Source of the DNA: Enterococcus wangshanyuanii
GTDB lineage: Bacteria; Bacillota; Bacilli; Lactobacillales; Enterococcaceae
DNA length: 64,000 nucleotides
Assembly (NCBI RefSeq): GCF_002197645.1
Contig: NZ_CP021874.1
Span: forward strand, 310,001-374,000
Reading direction: 5' to 3'
Shown here: one piece after another, positions 9,472 through 18,974 of the stretch
Layout of the letters: every line of letters begins with the position of its first letter
How positions within the stretch are numbered: the stretch's first letter is position 1
The notes under the pieces: generated by a model
Told to the model about the DNA's origin: nothing
Databases searched by the model: none
What the model saw: the letters and a program-made list of their open reading frames with translations, nothing else
Translations under genes and position numbers: made by a program

Positions 9472-10062
9472 ATGGCACAATTATTTTTTAAATATGGCGC
9501 GATGAACAGTGGGAAAACCATTGAAATTTTAAAAGTAGCTCACAATTATGAAGAACAGGACAAACCTGTTGTGATCATGACAAGCGGACTAGACACTAGA
9601 GATGGCGTTGGTGTCGTTTCAAGTCGTATCGGCCTTAGAAGAGAAGCAATCCCAATTTTTAAAGAAACCAATGTCTATGAATTGATCCAAAATCTAGAAT
9701 ACAAACCTTATTGTATTTTAGTGGATGAATCTCAATTTTTAGGTAAGCAGCATGTGATCGAATTTGCTCGAGTTGTCGATGAGCTAAATATTCCAGTCAT
9801 GGCGTTTGGCTTGAAAAATGATTTTCGTAACGAGCTGTTTGAAGGATCTAAATATTTGATGCTTTATGCAGATAAATTAGAAGAGCTAAAAACAATTTGT
9901 TGGTTCTGCCATAAGAAAGCGACAATGAACTTGCATTATATCGATGGTAAGCCTGTCTATGAAGGCACACAAGTTCAAATTGGCGGTAATGAAGCCTATT
10001 ATCCAGTCTGCCGTAATCATTACTTTCACCCGCCGATCGATGGGGAACAAGAAGGAAAGTAA
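9472..10062 (+). CDS. tdk: Thymidine kinase
   Basis: The 196-residue enzyme phosphorylates thymidine to dTMP in the salvage pathway. Visible are the P-loop YGAMNSGKT near residue 10, the Walker-B-like VDESQFL with catalytic Glu, and zinc ligands CWFCHKK and CRNHYF of the lasso domain. The length is normal for bacterial type II TK. A ribosome site (AAAGGTGACG) precedes ATG. It heads the tdk-prfA-prmC-sua5-glyA run, as in other enterococci and bacilli. Confidence 0.96.
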   Translation: MAQLFFKYGAMNSGKTIEILKVAHNYEEQDKPVVIMTSGLDTRDGVGVVSSRIGLRREAIPIFKETNVYELIQNLEYKPYCILVDESQFLGKQHVIEFARVVDELNIPVMAFGLKNDFRNELFEGSKYLMLYADKLEELKTICWFCHKKATMNLHYIDGKPVYEGTQVQIGGNEAYYPVCRNHYFHPPIDGEQEGK

Positions 10063-10114
10063 ATGATAAATAAATGAATAAAAATGTTATCAAACAAAAA
10101 AGGAGCAGTTGACT

Positions 10115-11188
10115 ATGTACGATCAGTTACAATCAATCGAAGATCGCTATGAAGAGCTGGGTGAATTACTAAGTGACCCTGAAGTCATTAGTGATACGAA
10201 ACGCTTTATGCAGCTATCAAAAGAAGAGGCGAATACTCGTGAAACAGTAGAAGTCTACCGCCGTTATAAACAAGTCATCGAAGGAATCAGTGACACCGAA
10301 GAGTTATTAGGTGAAAAAATGGATGCTGAAATGACTGAAATGGCAAAAGAAGAACTTTCAGAACTAAAAAAAGAAAAAGAAGTGCTTGAAGAACGAATCA
10401 AGATTTTACTTTTACCAACAGATCCAAATGATGACAAAAATATCATCATGGAAATTCGTGGTGCTGCTGGTGGGGATGAAGCCGCATTATTTGCGGGAGA
10501 TCTATTTGGCATGTACCAAAAATATGCAGAATCCCAAGGCTGGAAAACAGATGTCATGGAAGCGAGTATTACTGGGATCGGCGGGTATAAAGAAGTCATC
10601 ATGATGATTTCTGGGGAGAATGTTTTCTCTAAATTAAAGTATGAGAGTGGTGCACATCGTGTACAACGTGTTCCTTCAACGGAATCACAAGGACGAATCC
10701 ATACCTCTACAGCGACGGTAGTGGTGTTGCCGGAAGCAGAAGAAGTCGAACTTGAGCTGGAAGACAAGGATATTCGTACGGACATTTACCATGCCTCTGG
10801 GGCAGGTGGTCAGCACGTCAACAAAACGGCATCTGCTGTTCGTTTGACACATATTCCAACAGGAATTGCTGTAGCGATGCAGGACGAACGTTCTCAAATC
10901 AAAAACCGTGAAAAAGCGATGAAAATTTTACGTGCCAGAGTGTACGACCAAATCCAACAAGAAGCACAAAGCGAGTATGATGCAAATCGGAAATCTGCTG
11001 TTGGAACGGGAGATCGTTCAGAACGTATTCGTACCTATAATTTCCCGCAAAACCGCGTAACAGATCATCGAATCGGTTTGACAATTCAAAAATTGGACCA
11101 GATTTTAGCTGGTAAACTGGATGAAATCGTTGACGCATTAGTCCTATACGATCAAACCTCTAAATTAGAAGAGATGCAAAATGGGTAA
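10115..11188 (+). CDS. prfA: Peptide chain release factor 1
   Basis: This class I release factor (357 residues) reads UAA and UAG. The stop-codon recognition tripeptide of RF1 (P-x-T) is seen in [14 protein letters not shown], and the catalytic GGQ in [11 protein letters not shown]. Start ATG 10115 sits seven bases after AAAGGAG; an in-frame TTG two codons earlier is less likely. The 3' end overlaps prmC by eight bases, which couples the factor to the enzyme that methylates its GGQ glutamine. Confidence 0.97.
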   Translation: MYDQLQSIEDRYEELGELLSDPEVISDTKRFMQLSKEEANTRETVEVYRRYKQVIEGISDTEELLGEKMDAEMTEMAKEELSELKKEKEVLEERIKILLLPTDPNDDKNIIMEIRGAAGGDEAALFAGDLFGMYQKYAESQGWKTDVMEASITGIGGYKEVIMMISGENVFSKLKYESGAHRVQRVPSTESQGRIHTSTATVVVLPEAEEVELELEDKDIRTDIYHASGAGGQHVNKTASAVRLTHIPTGIAVAMQDERSQIKNREKAMKILRARVYDQIQQEAQSEYDANRKSAVGTGDRSERIRTYNFPQNRVTDHRIGLTIQKLDQILAGKLDEIVDALVLYDQTSKLEEMQNG

Positions 11189-12032
11189 CCGTTATTTTGA
11201 AGTCCTTAAACGGGCTTCTTCTTTTTTAGATGATCAAGGAGTCGAAGGTCAGAGCATTCTTTTTGTTTTTTTAGCACGTAAACAATGGAGTAAAACAGAT
11301 TGGCTGATCCATTTAAATGACGAAATGACTAAAGTAGAACAACAACAGCTGGATGCAGATCTAGCATTGTTGGCGAAACATTATCCAGCACAATATATCT
11401 TAGGTTATGCGGATTTTTATGAGCAGCGTTTTCTTGTGAACGAGCATACGCTGATTCCCAGGCCTGAAACGGAGGAACTGGTTGAGCTTTGTCTAAGTGA
11501 AAACAGTGATGAGCCGTTAACTGTTGCGGATATTGGAACAGGAACGGGGGCAATCGCTATTAGTTTAAAGAAGAATCGTCCCAACTGGCACGTTTTAGCC
11601 GTTGATATTTCCGCTGAAACGTTAAAGGTTGCCGAAGAAAATGCGGAGCGATTAAATGCCGCTATCGACTTCTACCAAGGTGATCTTTTAGCTCCGTTGA
11701 ACGAGACCAAGGTTGACCTTTTGATCTCAAATCCGCCTTATATCAGTAATGATGAATGGCAGCTGATGGACGAAAGCGTTCGTACATTTGAACCGAAAGC
11801 GGCACTCTTTGCCGAACATGACGGTTTAGCAATCTATCAGCGTTTAGCACAAGAAGCGACACAAGTCTTAGCACCTAAAGGAAAAATTTATTTAGAAATC
11901 GGCTTTCAACAAGGCGCAGCAGTAAAAAAGCTATTTCAGCAAGCTTTTCCTAAATATATCGTACGAGTACTCAAAGATCTATCTGGCAATGATAGAATGG
12001 TGGCAGTCACACCTAATGAAAAGATGGGGTGA
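11181..12032 (+). CDS. prmC: Release factor glutamine methyltransferase
   Basis: This SAM-dependent N5-glutamine methyltransferase modifies the GGQ motif of RF1/RF2. The 283-residue product has an N-terminal helical domain with [13 protein letters not shown] and [13 protein letters not shown]. The Rossmann core follows with SAM motif [15 protein letters not shown] and catalytic SNPPYIS. The ATG lies inside the end of prfA (eight-base overlap), indicating translational coupling. Confidence 0.96.
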   Translation: MGNRYFEVLKRASSFLDDQGVEGQSILFVFLARKQWSKTDWLIHLNDEMTKVEQQQLDADLALLAKHYPAQYILGYADFYEQRFLVNEHTLIPRPETEELVELCLSENSDEPLTVADIGTGTGAIAISLKKNRPNWHVLAVDISAETLKVAEENAERLNAAIDFYQGDLLAPLNETKVDLLISNPPYISNDEWQLMDESVRTFEPKAALFAEHDGLAIYQRLAQEATQVLAPKGKIYLEIGFQQGAAVKKLFQQAFPKYIVRVLKDLSGNDRMVAVTPNEKMG

Positions 12033-12036
12033 AAAC

Positions 12037-13074
12037 GTGGAAACAAAAATATTTACAACTAAAGAAATAGATCAAGCAGCAGTTTTACTTCATCAAGGTG
12101 AGCTGATTGCGTTCCCGACTGAAACCGTTTATGGTCTTGGTGCTAATGCATTGAACGAATCAGCGGTCAAACAAGTCTACGCCGTCAAAGGTCGTCCTAG
12201 TGATAATCCATTGATTGTACATGTCAGTGATTTTGAGATGGTCAAAGACTATGTCACTGATTTTCCAGAGCAAACAGCAACATTGGTAAACGCTTTTTGG
12301 CCGGGACCGTTGACAATGATCTTTAACGTAAAGCCTGATGCTTTTTCAAAATCGGTGACAGGGGGATTAAAAACAGTTGCCTTTCGTATGCCGAAAAATC
12401 AACAAACCATAGACTTGATCCAAAGAGCAGATGTACCTATAGTCGGTCCAAGTGCGAATACCTCCGGCAAACCTAGTCCAACAACAGCACAGCATGTGTA
12501 TCACGATCTACAAGGGAAAATCGCTGGTATTTTAGATGATGGGGCAACTCAAATTGGTGTAGAGTCGACAGTTTTAGATTTGACCGCTACTGATGGCGTT
12601 CCAGTTATATTAAGACCTGGTGCAGTTACAAAGGAACAGCTAGAACAATTAATCGGACAAGTGAGAATCGACCAGCATCTAATCAGCGACAAAGAAGCTC
12701 CTAAAGCTCCTGGAATGAAGTACAAACATTATTCACCAGATGTTCCTGTTTGGATCGTAGATGGTGGATTAGATGTTTTTGATAAGGCAATCAGTTGGGC
12801 TCAGCAAAATAATCGCAGAGTTGGTCTTTTTGCCGATGAACAGATTGTTGCTGAGACGAAGGAACGAGTCAGTGAGACATTTTCATTTGGTCAGAATTCT
12901 GTAGAATCAGCCACTAAGCTATTATTCGCTGGTCTGAGAACTCTGGATGAAAAGCAAATCGATGTTATTTTAGCTCAAGCCTTTCCAGAGACTGAGTTAG
13001 GGATCGCTTACATGAATCGGTTGAAAAAAGCGGCGAATCAAAAAATTATAAAAAAAGATTCTATTTTTGAGTAG
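12037..13074 (+). CDS. L-threonylcarbamoyladenylate synthase (Sua5/YwlC type)
   Basis: The enzyme makes threonylcarbamoyl-AMP from threonine, bicarbonate and ATP for the tRNA t6A37 modification. The YrdC domain (about residues 10-200) shows [31 protein letters not shown] and [15 protein letters not shown]-terminal Sua5 domain (about 230-340) makes this the long form. The start is GTG 12037, four bases past the prmC stop, with GATGGGGTG as ribosome site; upstream in-frame ATG codons lie inside prmC without one. Length from this start is 345 residues. Confidence 0.93.
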   Translation: METKIFTTKEIDQAAVLLHQGELIAFPTETVYGLGANALNESAVKQVYAVKGRPSDNPLIVHVSDFEMVKDYVTDFPEQTATLVNAFWPGPLTMIFNVKPDAFSKSVTGGLKTVAFRMPKNQQTIDLIQRADVPIVGPSANTSGKPSPTTAQHVYHDLQGKIAGILDDGATQIGVESTVLDLTATDGVPVILRPGAVTKEQLEQLIGQVRIDQHLISDKEAPKAPGMKYKHYSPDVPVWIVDGGLDVFDKAISWAQQNNRRVGLFADEQIVAETKERVSETFSFGQNSVESATKLLFAGLRTLDEKQIDVILAQAFPETELGIAYMNRLKKAANQKIIKKDSIFE

Positions 13075-13129
13075 AGAGCATTTAAGTATGATACAATCGA
13101 GATATCTGAATGAAATGGAGGCTTGTTTA

Positions 13130-14368
13130 ATGGATTATAAAACATTTGATCCCGATTTATGGGAGGCAATTGCTAAAGAAAATGACCGTCAAGAAAACAA
13201 CTTGGAGCTGATTGCATCAGAGAATGTTGTGTCAAAAGGGGTAATGGCAGCACAAGGTAGTATTTTAACAAATAAATATGCTGAAGGTTATCCTGGCAAA
13301 CGCTATTATGGCGGTTGTGAGTTCATCGATATCGTTGAAGACCTAGCGATCGATCGTGCAAAAGAATTATTTGGTGCTAAATTTGCGAATGTACAGCCAC
13401 ATTCAGGCTCACAAGCGAATACAGCAGCTTATCTTTCATTGATCGAGCCAGGGGACACTGTGTTGGGCATGGATTTGTCTGCGGGAGGACATTTAACACA
13501 TGGGTCACCAGTGAATTTCAGTGGGAAAACCTATAATTTTGTTAGCTATGGAGTGGATCCGACAACAGAAGTGATCGACTATAATGTTGTTCGTATTCTA
13601 GCGCGCGAACATCAACCAAAATTGATCGTAGCGGGTGCAAGTGCCTATTCTAGAATCATCGATTTTGCTAAATTCCGTGAAATCGCAGATGAAGTTGGAG
13701 CAAAATTAATGGTGGATATGGCGCATATTGCCGGTTTAGTTGCAGCAGGTTTGCATCCTAACCCAGTCCCTTATGCAGATATCACGACTTCAACAACGCA
13801 TAAAACATTACGCGGTCCTCGCGGCGGGTTGATTTTGACCAACGATGAAGAGTTAGCGAAAAAAATCAATAGCAATATATTCCCTGGAATTCAGGGCGGA
13901 CCATTAGAACATGTGATTGCCGGTAAGGCAGTTGCCTTTAAAGAAGCACTGGATATCAGTTTTAAAGAATACAGTGAACAAGTGATCGAGAATGCCAAAG
14001 CGATGACTAAAGTCTTTAATCAAGCACCAGAAGCTCGTTTAGTGAGCGGATCAACAGATAACCATTTATTATTGATCGATGTTTCTGGTTTTGGCTTAAA
14101 CGGAAAAGAAGCGGAAGCGATTTTGGATAGTGTGAATATCACTGCCAATAAAAATTCGATTCCTTTTGAACAGCTTAGCCCATTTAAAACAAGCGGTATC
14201 CGAATTGGAACGCCAGCAATCACAACGCGCGGCTTCAAAGAAGATGATTGTGTAGAAGTGGCCAAATTGATCATAAAAGTCTTAAAAGATCATGAGAATG
14301 AAGTGACACTTTCAGAAGTTCGTGCATCTGTGAGTGAGCTGACAAAAAAATATCCACTTTATAAGTAA
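13130..14368 (+). CDS. glyA: Serine hydroxymethyltransferase
   Basis: This PLP enzyme interconverts serine and glycine and feeds one-carbon units to tetrahydrofolate. The 412-residue product shows [23 protein letters not shown], the PLP-lysine motif [15 protein letters not shown], and the C-terminal [15 protein letters not shown]. The start is ATG 13130 behind GGAGG (AATGGAGGC); the longer in-frame version would overlap sua5 and has no ribosome site. A possible promoter with TATGAT/TACAAT lies just upstream, so glyA may also be transcribed alone. Confidence 0.97.
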   Translation: MDYKTFDPDLWEAIAKENDRQENNLELIASENVVSKGVMAAQGSILTNKYAEGYPGKRYYGGCEFIDIVEDLAIDRAKELFGAKFANVQPHSGSQANTAAYLSLIEPGDTVLGMDLSAGGHLTHGSPVNFSGKTYNFVSYGVDPTTEVIDYNVVRILAREHQPKLIVAGASAYSRIIDFAKFREIADEVGAKLMVDMAHIAGLVAAGLHPNPVPYADITTSTTHKTLRGPRGGLILTNDEELAKKINSNIFPGIQGGPLEHVIAGKAVAFKEALDISFKEYSEQVIENAKAMTKVFNQAPEARLVSGSTDNHLLLIDVSGFGLNGKEAEAILDSVNITANKNSIPFEQLSPFKTSGIRIGTPAITTRGFKEDDCVEVAKLIIKVLKDHENEVTLSEVRASVSELTKKYPLYK

Positions 14369-14373
14369 AAGAT

Positions 14374-14412
14374 TCGAGTGATTGACTAGTCAATCGCTCG
14401 ATTTTGTTTTAC
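14374..14412 (+). terminator. Terminator after glyA
   Basis: CGAGTGATTGAC pairs with GTCAATCGCTCG with a minimal loop, followed by ATTTTGTTTT. Confidence 0.88.
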
Positions 14413-14447
14413 AATAGGAAGGAATAAATTATTGAAGGAGAATGAAC

Positions 14448-15077
14448 ATGGGAAAATTCCAAGTAATCGATCATCCGCTGATCCAACACAAATTAACAAT
14501 CATTAGAGATAAGGATTGTGGAACAAAGGTTTTTCGTGAAGTCGTGAATGAGATTGCGATGTTGATGGCTTATGAAGTATCAAGAGATATGCCGTTAGAA
14601 GATGTTGTTATTGAGACACCTATCTGTAAATCAACACAAAAAACATTATCTGGTAAAAAGGTAGCGATCGTACCGATTTTACGTGCAGGTATTGGAATGG
14701 TAGATGGTATTTTGGAATTGATTCCAGCAGCTAAAGTTGGACATATCGGTTTATACCGTGACCACGATACATTAGAGCCTGTTGAGTATTTCGTAAAAAT
14801 GCCGGAAGATATTGATGTTCGTCAATTATTCGTAGTTGACCCGATGTTAGCAACAGGTGGTTCAGCGATCATGGCGATCGATGCACTGAAAAAACGCGGC
14901 GGCAGCAACATCAAATTCGTCTGCTTAGTCGCAGCTCCAGAAGGCGTTAAAGCGTTACAAGAAGCACATCCTGATATAGATATCTATACAGCAGCGTTAG
15001 ATGAAAAATTAGATGAAAATGGCTACATCGTTCCAGGCTTGGGCGATGCTGGTGACCGTTTATTCGGTACGAAATAA
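14448..15077 (+). CDS. upp: Uracil phosphoribosyltransferase
   Basis: The enzyme salvages uracil to UMP with PRPP. The 209-residue product carries [13 protein letters not shown], the PRPP loop [17 protein letters not shown] and the C-terminal uracil-binding [16 protein letters not shown]. Start ATG 14448 is spaced seven bases after AAGGAG; an ATG two codons upstream (14442) is too close to it. No PyrR-type attenuator was seen upstream. It stands alone between terminators. Confidence 0.97.
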   Translation: MGKFQVIDHPLIQHKLTIIRDKDCGTKVFREVVNEIAMLMAYEVSRDMPLEDVVIETPICKSTQKTLSGKKVAIVPILRAGIGMVDGILELIPAAKVGHIGLYRDHDTLEPVEYFVKMPEDIDVRQLFVVDPMLATGGSAIMAIDALKKRGGSNIKFVCLVAAPEGVKALQEAHPDIDIYTAALDEKLDENGYIVPGLGDAGDRLFGTK

Positions 15078-15079
15078 TA

Positions 15080-15130
15080 AAAAAAACGATAGTAGACTTG
15101 GTTTTCCCAAAATCTGCTATCGTTTTTTTA
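15080..15130. terminator. Bidirectional terminator upp / small protein
   Basis: AAAAAACGATAGTAGA pairs with TCTGCTATCGTTTTTT with T-runs on both strands, so it can end upp and the convergent gene at 15168-15404. Confidence 0.88.
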
Positions 15131-15167
15131 TGAAAAAATCCATCCAAGATTGTTTGGATGGAAGGAG

Positions 15168-15404
15168 TTAGACTTTTTGTAATTTTTTGTAATTGATGAC
15201 GATGACTCCGTTGCTTTTGACCATCAAGTCAGTGTTATCAGAGTTTTCATCAATTTCTACAACAGCGGAATTGCTAAGTTGCTTGGTGATGATTCCGGTT
15301 TGTTGCTGACCATGCATCAAGAAAGTGACCTGAGTATCAACAGTGAATAATTCCCCTTCAGAAGAAGGCACGACAGGGCGATTAAAGTTACCGAAATTAG
15401 ACAT
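15168..15404 (-). CDS. Small DUF2187-like protein
   Basis: This 78-residue soluble protein is predicted to be mostly beta strand (VDTQVTFLMHGQQQTGIITKQ, NSAVVEID, GVIVINYKKLQKV). The pattern resembles the DUF2187/YkvS group of small Firmicute proteins, whose function is unknown; that assignment is from memory of the pattern. ATG follows AGGAAG at about ten bases. An extended -10 promoter (TGGTATAAT on the minus strand) lies just upstream, so the gene is its own transcription unit. Confidence 0.7.
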   Translation of the reverse strand: MSNFGNFNRPVVPSSEGELFTVDTQVTFLMHGQQQTGIITKQLSNSAVVEIDENSDNTDLMVKSNGVIVINYKKLQKV

Positions 15405-15435
15405 TTATAAAAAACTTCCTTTCTTAACTACCTCT

Positions 15436-15466
15436 ATTATACCACATTCAAAGCAAAAATTCACAA
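15436..15466 (-). promoter_or_regulatory. Promoter of the DUF2187-like gene
   Basis: On the minus strand TTGTGA is followed after 19 bases by TATAAT, with the extended -10 TG (TGGTATAAT). Confidence 0.6.
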
Positions 15467-15501
15467 ACCTGATTTTTTTTCGAAAAAACCTTTCCTAAGG
15501 C

Positions 15502-15530
15502 TTTACAAAAAATTGGATTAGTTCTATAAT
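15502..15530 (+). promoter_or_regulatory. Promoter of the tRNA-Thr gene
   Basis: TTTACA and TATAAT are separated by 17 bases and end 12 bases before the tRNA. This is a strong sigma-A match. Confidence 0.8.
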
Positions 15531-15542
15531 TTTACTTGTGTC

Positions 15543-15615
15543 GCCAGCTTAGCTCAGTTGGTAGAGCAATGCACTCGTAACGCATAGGTCACAGGTTCGA
15601 TCCCTGCAGCTGGCA
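15543..15615 (+). tRNA. tRNA-Thr (anticodon CGT)
   Basis: A full cloverleaf can be drawn: acceptor GCCAGCT/AGCTGGC, D-arm GCTC/GAGC, anticodon loop CTCGTAA (anticodon CGT, reads ACG), variable AGGTC, T-loop TTCGATC and discriminator A. CCA is not encoded. Two A-C mismatches appear, at the base of the anticodon stem (31-39) and at the outer pair of the T-stem (49-65). It is a solitary tRNA with its own promoter and terminator. Confidence 0.93.
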
Positions 15616-15623
15616 TTAATTAA

Positions 15624-15672
15624 AAGATAGATAGCTCAGTGCTTTAAAGCACTGAGCTATCTGTCTTTTTTA
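15624..15672 (+). terminator. Terminator of the tRNA-Thr gene
   Basis: AGATAGCTCAGTGCTTT pairs with AAAGCACTGAGCTATCT, followed by GTCTTTTTT. The stem is nearly perfect. Confidence 0.92.
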
Positions 15673-16035
15673 TTCTGTTCTTCACTTACGTTCAATAATT
15701 ATTTCCCTTTTTCGAGGAATTAACTTTGTATCTTGATACTACTGATTTACTCTCATCGTTTTTATGTGTACTGAAATCATTGATTCATTTGATTTTTAAT
15801 TTACTGAAGACTTAGTGAGTGAACGTGTAAAGTGAAGGCGCTATAAGCACCCAATAAAAGTATGCGTTTGGATAATAACTGTTGTATATATCCAACCATT
15901 TTCATCATTGTTCTCAGACAATCCCAATAGAAATTTTCTTCTAGATTTAGAGATAGTTAAGAATCTTAAAGTATGAATTCTAAACCGATTTTCTCTTTGG
16001 AATAGCTTTTTTTAATTTTGTAGTTAAAATGAAGG
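15673..16035. other. Gene-poor stretch
   Basis: About 360 AT-rich bases hold no ORF with a ribosome site, no repeat and no RNA fold that I can support. Confidence 0.5.
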
Positions 16036-16431
16036 CTATTGCTTATTCGCCGAACAATTAGGACATTTGTAAATGTCTGGAGGATTTATAGATAAGCAAT
16101 AGGAACATTTCCATTCTGAAACCACCAACTTAGTTTTTTTGCTGTTTAATGTATTTTCTTTAAAATCAGCCATTTTCTTTTTTTGCGCTATATTTTGATT
16201 CCTGATTTTCGTAGAGCGTTGAGTTCTACTGTTTTGTATGGCTTGATCTTCTTTTTTCTTTAGCTTTCTTGCCTTTTGTTCTGGATAAAATATAAAATAC
16301 CAAATGATAAGGAGAATAATAGCAGCAAGTAATAAGATTCGCCAATAGTTGATAATAATACCTATTATAAATGCCCAAATGATAAAAGTCACCATACCGG
16401 ATTTGTCTTTGTGCATGTATTTCTTTCCCAA
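16036..16431 (-). CDS. Membrane protein with RanBP2-like zinc finger
   Basis: The 131-residue protein has two close hydrophobic segments (about residues 13-50), a basic, probably cytoplasmic linker (KARKLKKKEDQ onward), and a C-terminal zinc finger. The finger reads W-K-C-S-Y-C-L-S-I-N then C-P-N-C, which fits the RanBP2 pattern W-x-C-x2-C-x3-N-x6-C-x2-C. The start is TTG 16431, placed nine bases behind AAAGGAG; the next ATG, five codons in, has no ribosome site at usable distance. No specific family was recognised and the neighbours give no functional hint. Confidence 0.75.
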   Translation of the reverse strand: MGKKYMHKDKSGMVTFIIWAFIIGIIINYWRILLLAAIILLIIWYFIFYPEQKARKLKKKEDQAIQNSRTQRSTKIRNQNIAQKKKMADFKENTLNSKKTKLVVSEWKCSYCLSINPPDIYKCPNCSANKQ

Positions 16432-16601
16432 TTCACTTAACTCCTTTTACGACTATTATTTTACTATATGATACGATAGTAACATCAATGGTGCTAGCTG
16501 TCATTGTTCTTTTGGTTAATCAAGTTAGATAAAAAGAAGTAGTATATTGAAATGAGTAAGAATTTGAAAAAGCTGTAAGAGTATTATCATTTATTAATAA
16601 T

Positions 16602-16650
16602 TTAAGAGAGATAGGTCAAACTGCTTGGAGCTTTTCCTCATCTCTCTTAT
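16602..16650 (-). terminator. Terminator of the ChW-repeat protein gene
   Basis: AAGAGAGAT pairs with ATCTCTCTT about 25 bases apart, just past the stop codon of the minus-strand gene, with a T-rich tail on that strand. Confidence 0.65.
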
Positions 16651-16659
16651 TTTAAATTT

Positions 16660-18669
16660 TTATTCTCCAACCCCACCTATAAACACAAAGTACATCGAAT
16701 GAGCTCCTAAATCATTTGTAGGTAAAAGGTAGACACCCACCGAAAATTCATTAAGCTCCTCTGCAAGAAGGGCAGCATTATTTGTTGGATCATTCTTCCA
16801 AAAATCAAGGATCTCTTTCGCCATATCTTCGGCATGTCCTGAGGCTACAGGTTTACCTACATCAGTCATATTTCCAATAGCTTGGACTGTTGGGTTATGA
16901 TTCGCCATGTCGATCCCGGTTTCCTGAATCACAGTCTTAAACGATCTGCCATCCGGACGAAGGGGAGTGAACGATGTTGATAATTCTCTTGCTCGAGCTC
17001 GATTGCCTAATTGATAAAGTGCATCATGAGCCATTTCAGCTTTTCCGTTCTCTAATCGATACTGATTGATCAGAGAAGCGAGAACCACTTCGATATTTTG
17101 TTCACCAGCAGTTTTTAAAGTCATTTGATAGGTGAAAGTGATGCTTTGGTCGGCATCCATATTCGCAATTGTTTGACTCGTATCTCCTTTGAGTGTGCAT
17201 TCATCAAATTCAGGCGCGATAGCCGTATAGGTTTCGCCTTCAGGGATTTCAATGATCTCAGGTAAACGAATCATGGTATTGTTATTGTAAACATAATTGA
17301 TTGTAAGAGTATGCATAACTACTTCATTTTTCTTATAGATAAAGGTCACTTGCTGATCATTGTCTGTAAAAATTATGGTTTGGGAAACGGGTTCTTGAGC
17401 CGTATAACCTTTGATCGATGGTGCATTATAAGTTTTAGTTGTGCCGACTGCTTGCGTGTCACTTGTCATTGTCTGAAGAACGTTGTTATCTGTATCTTTA
17501 TAATGAAATGTGACTGTTGATTTTGCGCTCACCGTGACAGTTTCACTTTTCTTGATTCCGTTGTGAGATGTTGCTGTGATCTTTGTAGAACCTACCCCAA
17601 CAGCTATGATGTTGCCTAGCTGATCGATCGTTGCGATAGCAGGATTGCTGCTGCTGTATGTGATTGATTTGTCCGTTGCATTTCGAGGATAGACAAAAGC
17701 AGGAGCTGTTGTTTTTTCACCAACGAACAAGTTTGCTTTAGTGACGCTCATGTCGATTTCAGTAACGGGAATCGTTTCTTTTTTAACAAGCTTGATTTCA
17801 ATTGCTTCAAGCTTTTTCTTTTGTCCTGATGTTCCAGCTAACTCAGCATTTTTCTTCCAGCCTTGCCAGCCATAGTCTTGACCATGTACGCGATAGTAAA
17901 TGTCATGGGTTTGTTTTAAGTTTCCAGTCAAATCAATTTTGATCGCCTCTATGCGTTTCTTTTGTCCAGAAGTCCCGGCAAGTGCGCCGTCACTTTTCCA
18001 AGCTTGCCAGCCGTAATCTTGTCCATGAACTTGATAGGTAATACCGCCATCCCCGACCACATTGATTTTTAAGGATTCCACGCGTTTGTTTTTTCCTGTT
18101 GTTCCAGCGGTGATACTGTCAGCAACTTGACTTTGCCACCCATAATCTTGTCCATGAGCGGAATAGTAAACTTGTGGAGATTTAGCGACTAAACGAACTT
18201 CGATTGCCTCTATTTTTTTCTTTTGTCCAGTCGTACCAGCGAGTTCGCCATTTCGTTTCCAATTTTGCCAACCGTAATCCTGACCGTGTACGCGATAATA
18301 AACATCGTATTGGTTTTTAAGATTTCCAGTTAATTGAATTTTAAGTGCTTCAACTCTTTTTCCACTACCTACACTTCCACCAAGTTCACCATCTTTTTTC
18401 CAACTTTGCCAGCCATAATCCTGTCCATGTAATTGGTAGGTAATGCCCCCATCGCCAGTGACGTTAAGTTTCATTGCTTCCAAACGTTTATTTTTTCCAG
18501 TAAATCCAGCCAATGTACCGTTAGTTACTTGCTTTTGCCAGCCATAGTCTTGTCCATGAACGGTGTAGGCGACACTGTCTGCTGTAGCAGCATTCGCAGT
18601 ATTAAATGAGCAGATGGCAGTAAATAGTAGCATGAATCCAAAGAAAACCCCTAACATTCTTTTTTTCAT
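16660..18669 (-). CDS. Secreted ChW-repeat / Big_2 / MucBP / CAP-like protein
   Basis: The 669-residue product has a signal peptide (about 1-27, ending ANA) and six ChW repeats (about 33-305), each with HGQDYGWQ and a later G-x-x-K-x-x-E-A-(I/L)-x-(I/V) strand. A Big_2-like immunoglobulin fold follows (ITYSSSNPAIATIDQLGNI), then two MucBP-like modules (VTFHYKDTDNN; LTINYVYNN). The C-terminal region resembles CAP/SCP domains (LRPDGRSFKTVIQETG). There is no LPxTG anchor, so it is either released or held by the repeats. ChW repeats occur in clostridial surface and cellulosome-like proteins. The start is ATG 18669 behind AGGAGG. Probable role: extracellular binding. Confidence 0.85.
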   Translation of the reverse strand: MKKRMLGVFFGFMLLFTAICSFNTANAATADSVAYTVHGQDYGWQKQVTNGTLAGFTGKNKRLEAMKLNVTGDGGITYQLHGQDYGWQSWKKDGELGGSVGSGKRVEALKIQLTGNLKNQYDVYYRVHGQDYGWQNWKRNGELAGTTGQKKKIEAIEVRLVAKSPQVYYSAHGQDYGWQSQVADSITAGTTGKNKRVESLKINVVGDGGITYQVHGQDYGWQAWKSDGALAGTSGQKKRIEAIKIDLTGNLKQTHDIYYRVHGQDYGWQGWKKNAELAGTSGQKKKLEAIEIKLVKKETIPVTEIDMSVTKANLFVGEKTTAPAFVYPRNATDKSITYSSSNPAIATIDQLGNIIAVGVGSTKITATSHNGIKKSETVTVSAKSTVTFHYKDTDNNVLQTMTSDTQAVGTTKTYNAPSIKGYTAQEPVSQTIIFTDNDQQVTFIYKKNEVVMHTLTINYVYNNNTMIRLPEIIEIPEGETYTAIAPEFDECTLKGDTSQTIANMDADQSITFTYQMTLKTAGEQNIEVVLASLINQYRLENGKAEMAHDALYQLGNRARARELSTSFTPLRPDGRSFKTVIQETGIDMANHNPTVQAIGNMTDVGKPVASGHAEDMAKEILDFWKNDPTNNAALLAEELNEFSVGVYLLPTNDLGAHSMYFVFIGGVGE

Positions 18670-18974
18670 AATTTCCTCCTTTTTTATACTAAGCGACAAA
18701 ACAATAAATATAATATTAATATATCATGAGAAAAATCGTAGGAAAAGTCATTTTTAATAAAAAAAAACTTATTTTTTGATTATTTAACTTATTTTTTTCT
18801 GATTTTTGTTTGACGAACGATATTTTCAGTTTCTATTTTTTATGAAATAAATATGCAAAAGTATTTATTGCTCTACTTTTATGGAAAGAGTATACTTTTA
18901 CTAATCGAAGCAATGAAGGTCTCTTTCACTCTTTTGTTTGTGTGATGAGTTGATCGTAGGAAGAGGTTGATTAG
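18670..18974. other. Divergent AT-rich control region
   Basis: About 300 very AT-rich bases between the ChW gene (-) and apbE (+). T-runs and TATAAT-like words occur, but no promoter stands out clearly. Confidence 0.4.

Noticed and set aside
10264..10785. 173-codon ORF antisense to prfA
   Set aside because: Ser-rich shadow of the conserved prfA frame.
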